From Sulfitobacter sp. OXR-159 (GTDB lineage Bacteria; Pseudomonadota; Alphaproteobacteria; Rhodobacterales; Rhodobacteraceae), in NCBI RefSeq assembly GCF_034377145.1, contig NZ_CP139711.1, positions 62,001 through 126,000 of the forward strand: a stretch of 64,000 nt of DNA. The letters are read 5' to 3'. The stretch's first letter is position 1; every line of letters begins with the position of its first letter. Made by a program: the position numbers and the translations under genes. Positions 62,682 through 64,000 of the stretch are shown one piece after another. The notes under the pieces were generated by a model. It was not told the DNA's origin and did no database searches. It saw nothing but the letters and a program-made list of their open reading frames with translations.

Positions 62682-62904
62682 CAGGCGACCTCGCTGCGGG
62701 GGTGGACTGCAGCCTTCCAGTTCCACGGCAGCAGTTCGTCGAGCCTATTGATCTTGTGATCGTGGATGCGGTCGAGCACGTCCGCCAGATAGGCCTGCGG
62801 GTAGAGTCCGTTCATCTTGGCGGTTTCGATCAGCGTCATGGCGCGGGCCAGGGTTTCACCGCCGGTGTCGGCGCCGGCGAAGAGCCAGATGAGATGACCG
62901 TTTT
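62681..62904 (-). pseudogene. IS66-family transposase, C-terminal remnant
   Basis: About 75 residues with WLFAGADTGGETLARAMTLIETAKMNGLYPQAYLADVLDRIHDHKINRLDELLPWNW, the highly conserved IS66 tnpC C-terminus. The 5' part of the gene has been replaced by the neighbouring IS110-family element, with the junction near 62905. Confidence 0.88.
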
Positions 62905-62950
62905 CCGTGACTGCAGTGCATAATCGTGCGGCGAGGAAAGGAGAACTGTT

Positions 62951-64000
62951 ATGGATAATTTTGATGCCTATGTGGGTCTCGATGTACACAAGGATACAAT
63001 CGCTGTGGCTTTTGCTGAAGGCGAACGATCCGGCGAGGTTTGCTCTTTGGGTTCAATCCCGAACGAGACGACCGCCATCAATCGAATGGTCAAGAAATTG
63101 GCGGTCAGGTTTGAAGCGATATCTTTTGCCTATGAAGCAGGTCCGTGCGGCTATGGCCTGCACCGCCATCTTATCGGACTCGGACATGTCTGCGACGTCG
63201 TTGCACCCTCCAGAACCCCTGTTCAGCCGGGAAAGCGGCGCATGAAGAACGATACGATCGACGCGCTGAATCTGGCCCGATTGCACCGGGCCGGTGAACT
63301 CACCTATATCTGGACACCGGATGCGACCCACGAGGCGATGCAGGACCTGGTCAAGGCGCGGCGCATATCCTCTCATCAAGTTCGTAAGGCACGCCAGCGC
63401 ATCAGCTGCTTCTTGCTGAAGCACGGCCGGCGCTATGAACGGAAGAAATGGGGACATCGACATCGGGTCTGGCTGGCGGATCTTCAATTCGGTCATGTTG
63501 CAACGCAATTCGCTTTGCAGAGCTATCTCAATGAAGAAGAGCAAGCTGTTGATCGACGGGCCCAGATTGACGGACAGATTGAAAACCTGATGTCAGACTG
63601 GGTTTTGGCCCCGATCGTGCGAGAACTCACAGCCCTTCGCGGTCTTGACATAGTGATAGCCGCAGCGGTTGTCGCCGAAGTCGGCGATTTTGCTCGGTTT
63701 GAAAACCCACGTCGTCTGATGAGCTACTTTGGCCTGGTGCCGGGGGAATTCTCAAGTGGGTCCAGCATACGCCCGCGCGGGATCACTAAGGCAGGATCCT
63801 CGGACGTTCGCGCGCTCTTGTTCGAGGCTGCCTGGCTCTACCGGCTGAAGCCAAAGGTGGGTCAATGGTCGCTGGTTCGACAAAAAGACCTGTCTCAGGC
63901 GGCGAAGGATATCGCCTGGAAAGCGCAGTTGCGATTGTATGGCCGATATCAACGTCTCACGCAGATACGCCACAAACGCAGTCAGGTGGCTGTGACAGCT
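62951..64000 (+). CDS. IS110-family transposase (3' end cut by window)
   Basis: 350 residues visible from the ATG at 62951, still open at base 64000. N-terminal DEDD-type domain: VGLDVHKDTIAVA, AYEAGPCGYGLHRHL and KNDTIDALNLARL. C-terminal Transposase_20 block: ARFENPRRLMSYFGLVPGEFSSGSSIRPRGITKAGSSDVRALLFEAAW with conserved Ser. The element ends outside the window, and its left end lies near 62905. Confidence 0.94.
   Translation, partial: MDNFDAYVGLDVHKDTIAVAFAEGERSGEVCSLGSIPNETTAINRMVKKLAVRFEAISFAYEAGPCGYGLHRHLIGLGHVCDVVAPSRTPVQPGKRRMKNDTIDALNLARLHRAGELTYIWTPDATHEAMQDLVKARRISSHQVRKARQRISCFLLKHGRRYERKKWGHRHRVWLADLQFGHVATQFALQSYLNEEEQAVDRRAQIDGQIENLMSDWVLAPIVRELTALRGLDIVIAAAVVAEVGDFARFENPRRLMSYFGLVPGEFSSGSSIRPRGITKAGSSDVRALLFEAAWLYRLKPKVGQWSLVRQKDLSQAAKDIAWKAQLRLYGRYQRLTQIRHKRSQVAVTA

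Overview
The window looks like part of a large plasmid from an alphaproteobacterium, most likely a marine Rhodobacterales/roseobacter-group species. The evidence is a complete repABC replication and partition operon with its counter-transcribed RNA, high GC, a VirD2/VirC-type mobilisation module, and a long run of accessory genes typical of these plasmids: DUF2493, Toprim, a strawberry-notch methylase-helicase, DUF6878, DUF6915, RadC-like, DUF932, a ParB-like protein, SSB and H-NS. Most of these read leftward. Species identification is inference from gene content only.

Layout. 0-11.2 kb: a leftward operon with a PLD/SNF2-type helicase, DUF4391, a type III Mod methyltransferase, an AlbA_2/HATPase protein and a type III Res subunit cut by the window edge. 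An IS256-family element with an 8-bp target duplication splits mod. 11.4-18 kb: mobilisation genes (T4CP, relaxase, MobC-like) divergent from a virC1/virC2-like pair, with strong inverted repeats between them. No VirB-type secretion genes are present here. 18-22.3 kb: small unknown genes, a GFA protein, a ProC-family reductase and an IS30-family element. 22.3-35.6 kb: plasmid accessory genes and a toxin-antitoxin pair. 35.8-40.2 kb: a DUF5131/TcmP (three-Cys-motif) pair split by an IS1380-family element and followed by a decayed IS5/IS427 element. 40.4-44.6 kb: ssb split by a Tn3-family transposon. 45-52.6 kb: H-NS-like protein, an orphan 1116-aa helicase with a possible nuclease C-terminus, small genes and a large ParB-like protein. 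52.8-56.2 kb: repCBA. 56.5-64 kb: a serine recombinase, a RHE_PE00001-type protein, a TniA/B/Q transposon, an IS66 remnant and a truncated IS110 transposase.

The most notable points are these. (1) The five-gene type III R-M-like locus carries extra helicase, DUF4391 and AlbA genes, and its mod gene has an AT-rich core. (2) The TcmP/DUF5131 pair and the 1116-aa helicase are candidate defence functions. (3) The same 14-bp palindrome lies once inside each of repA, repB and repC, which suggests embedded centromere sites. (4) A shared untranslated leader precedes several plasmid accessory genes, compatible with coordinated or single-stranded-DNA-dependent expression. (5) In mod, tcmP and ssb, removing the inserted element and one target copy restores an uninterrupted reading frame, so these are recent, clean insertions.

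All family assignments come from reading motifs in the translated sequence. No database search was run.
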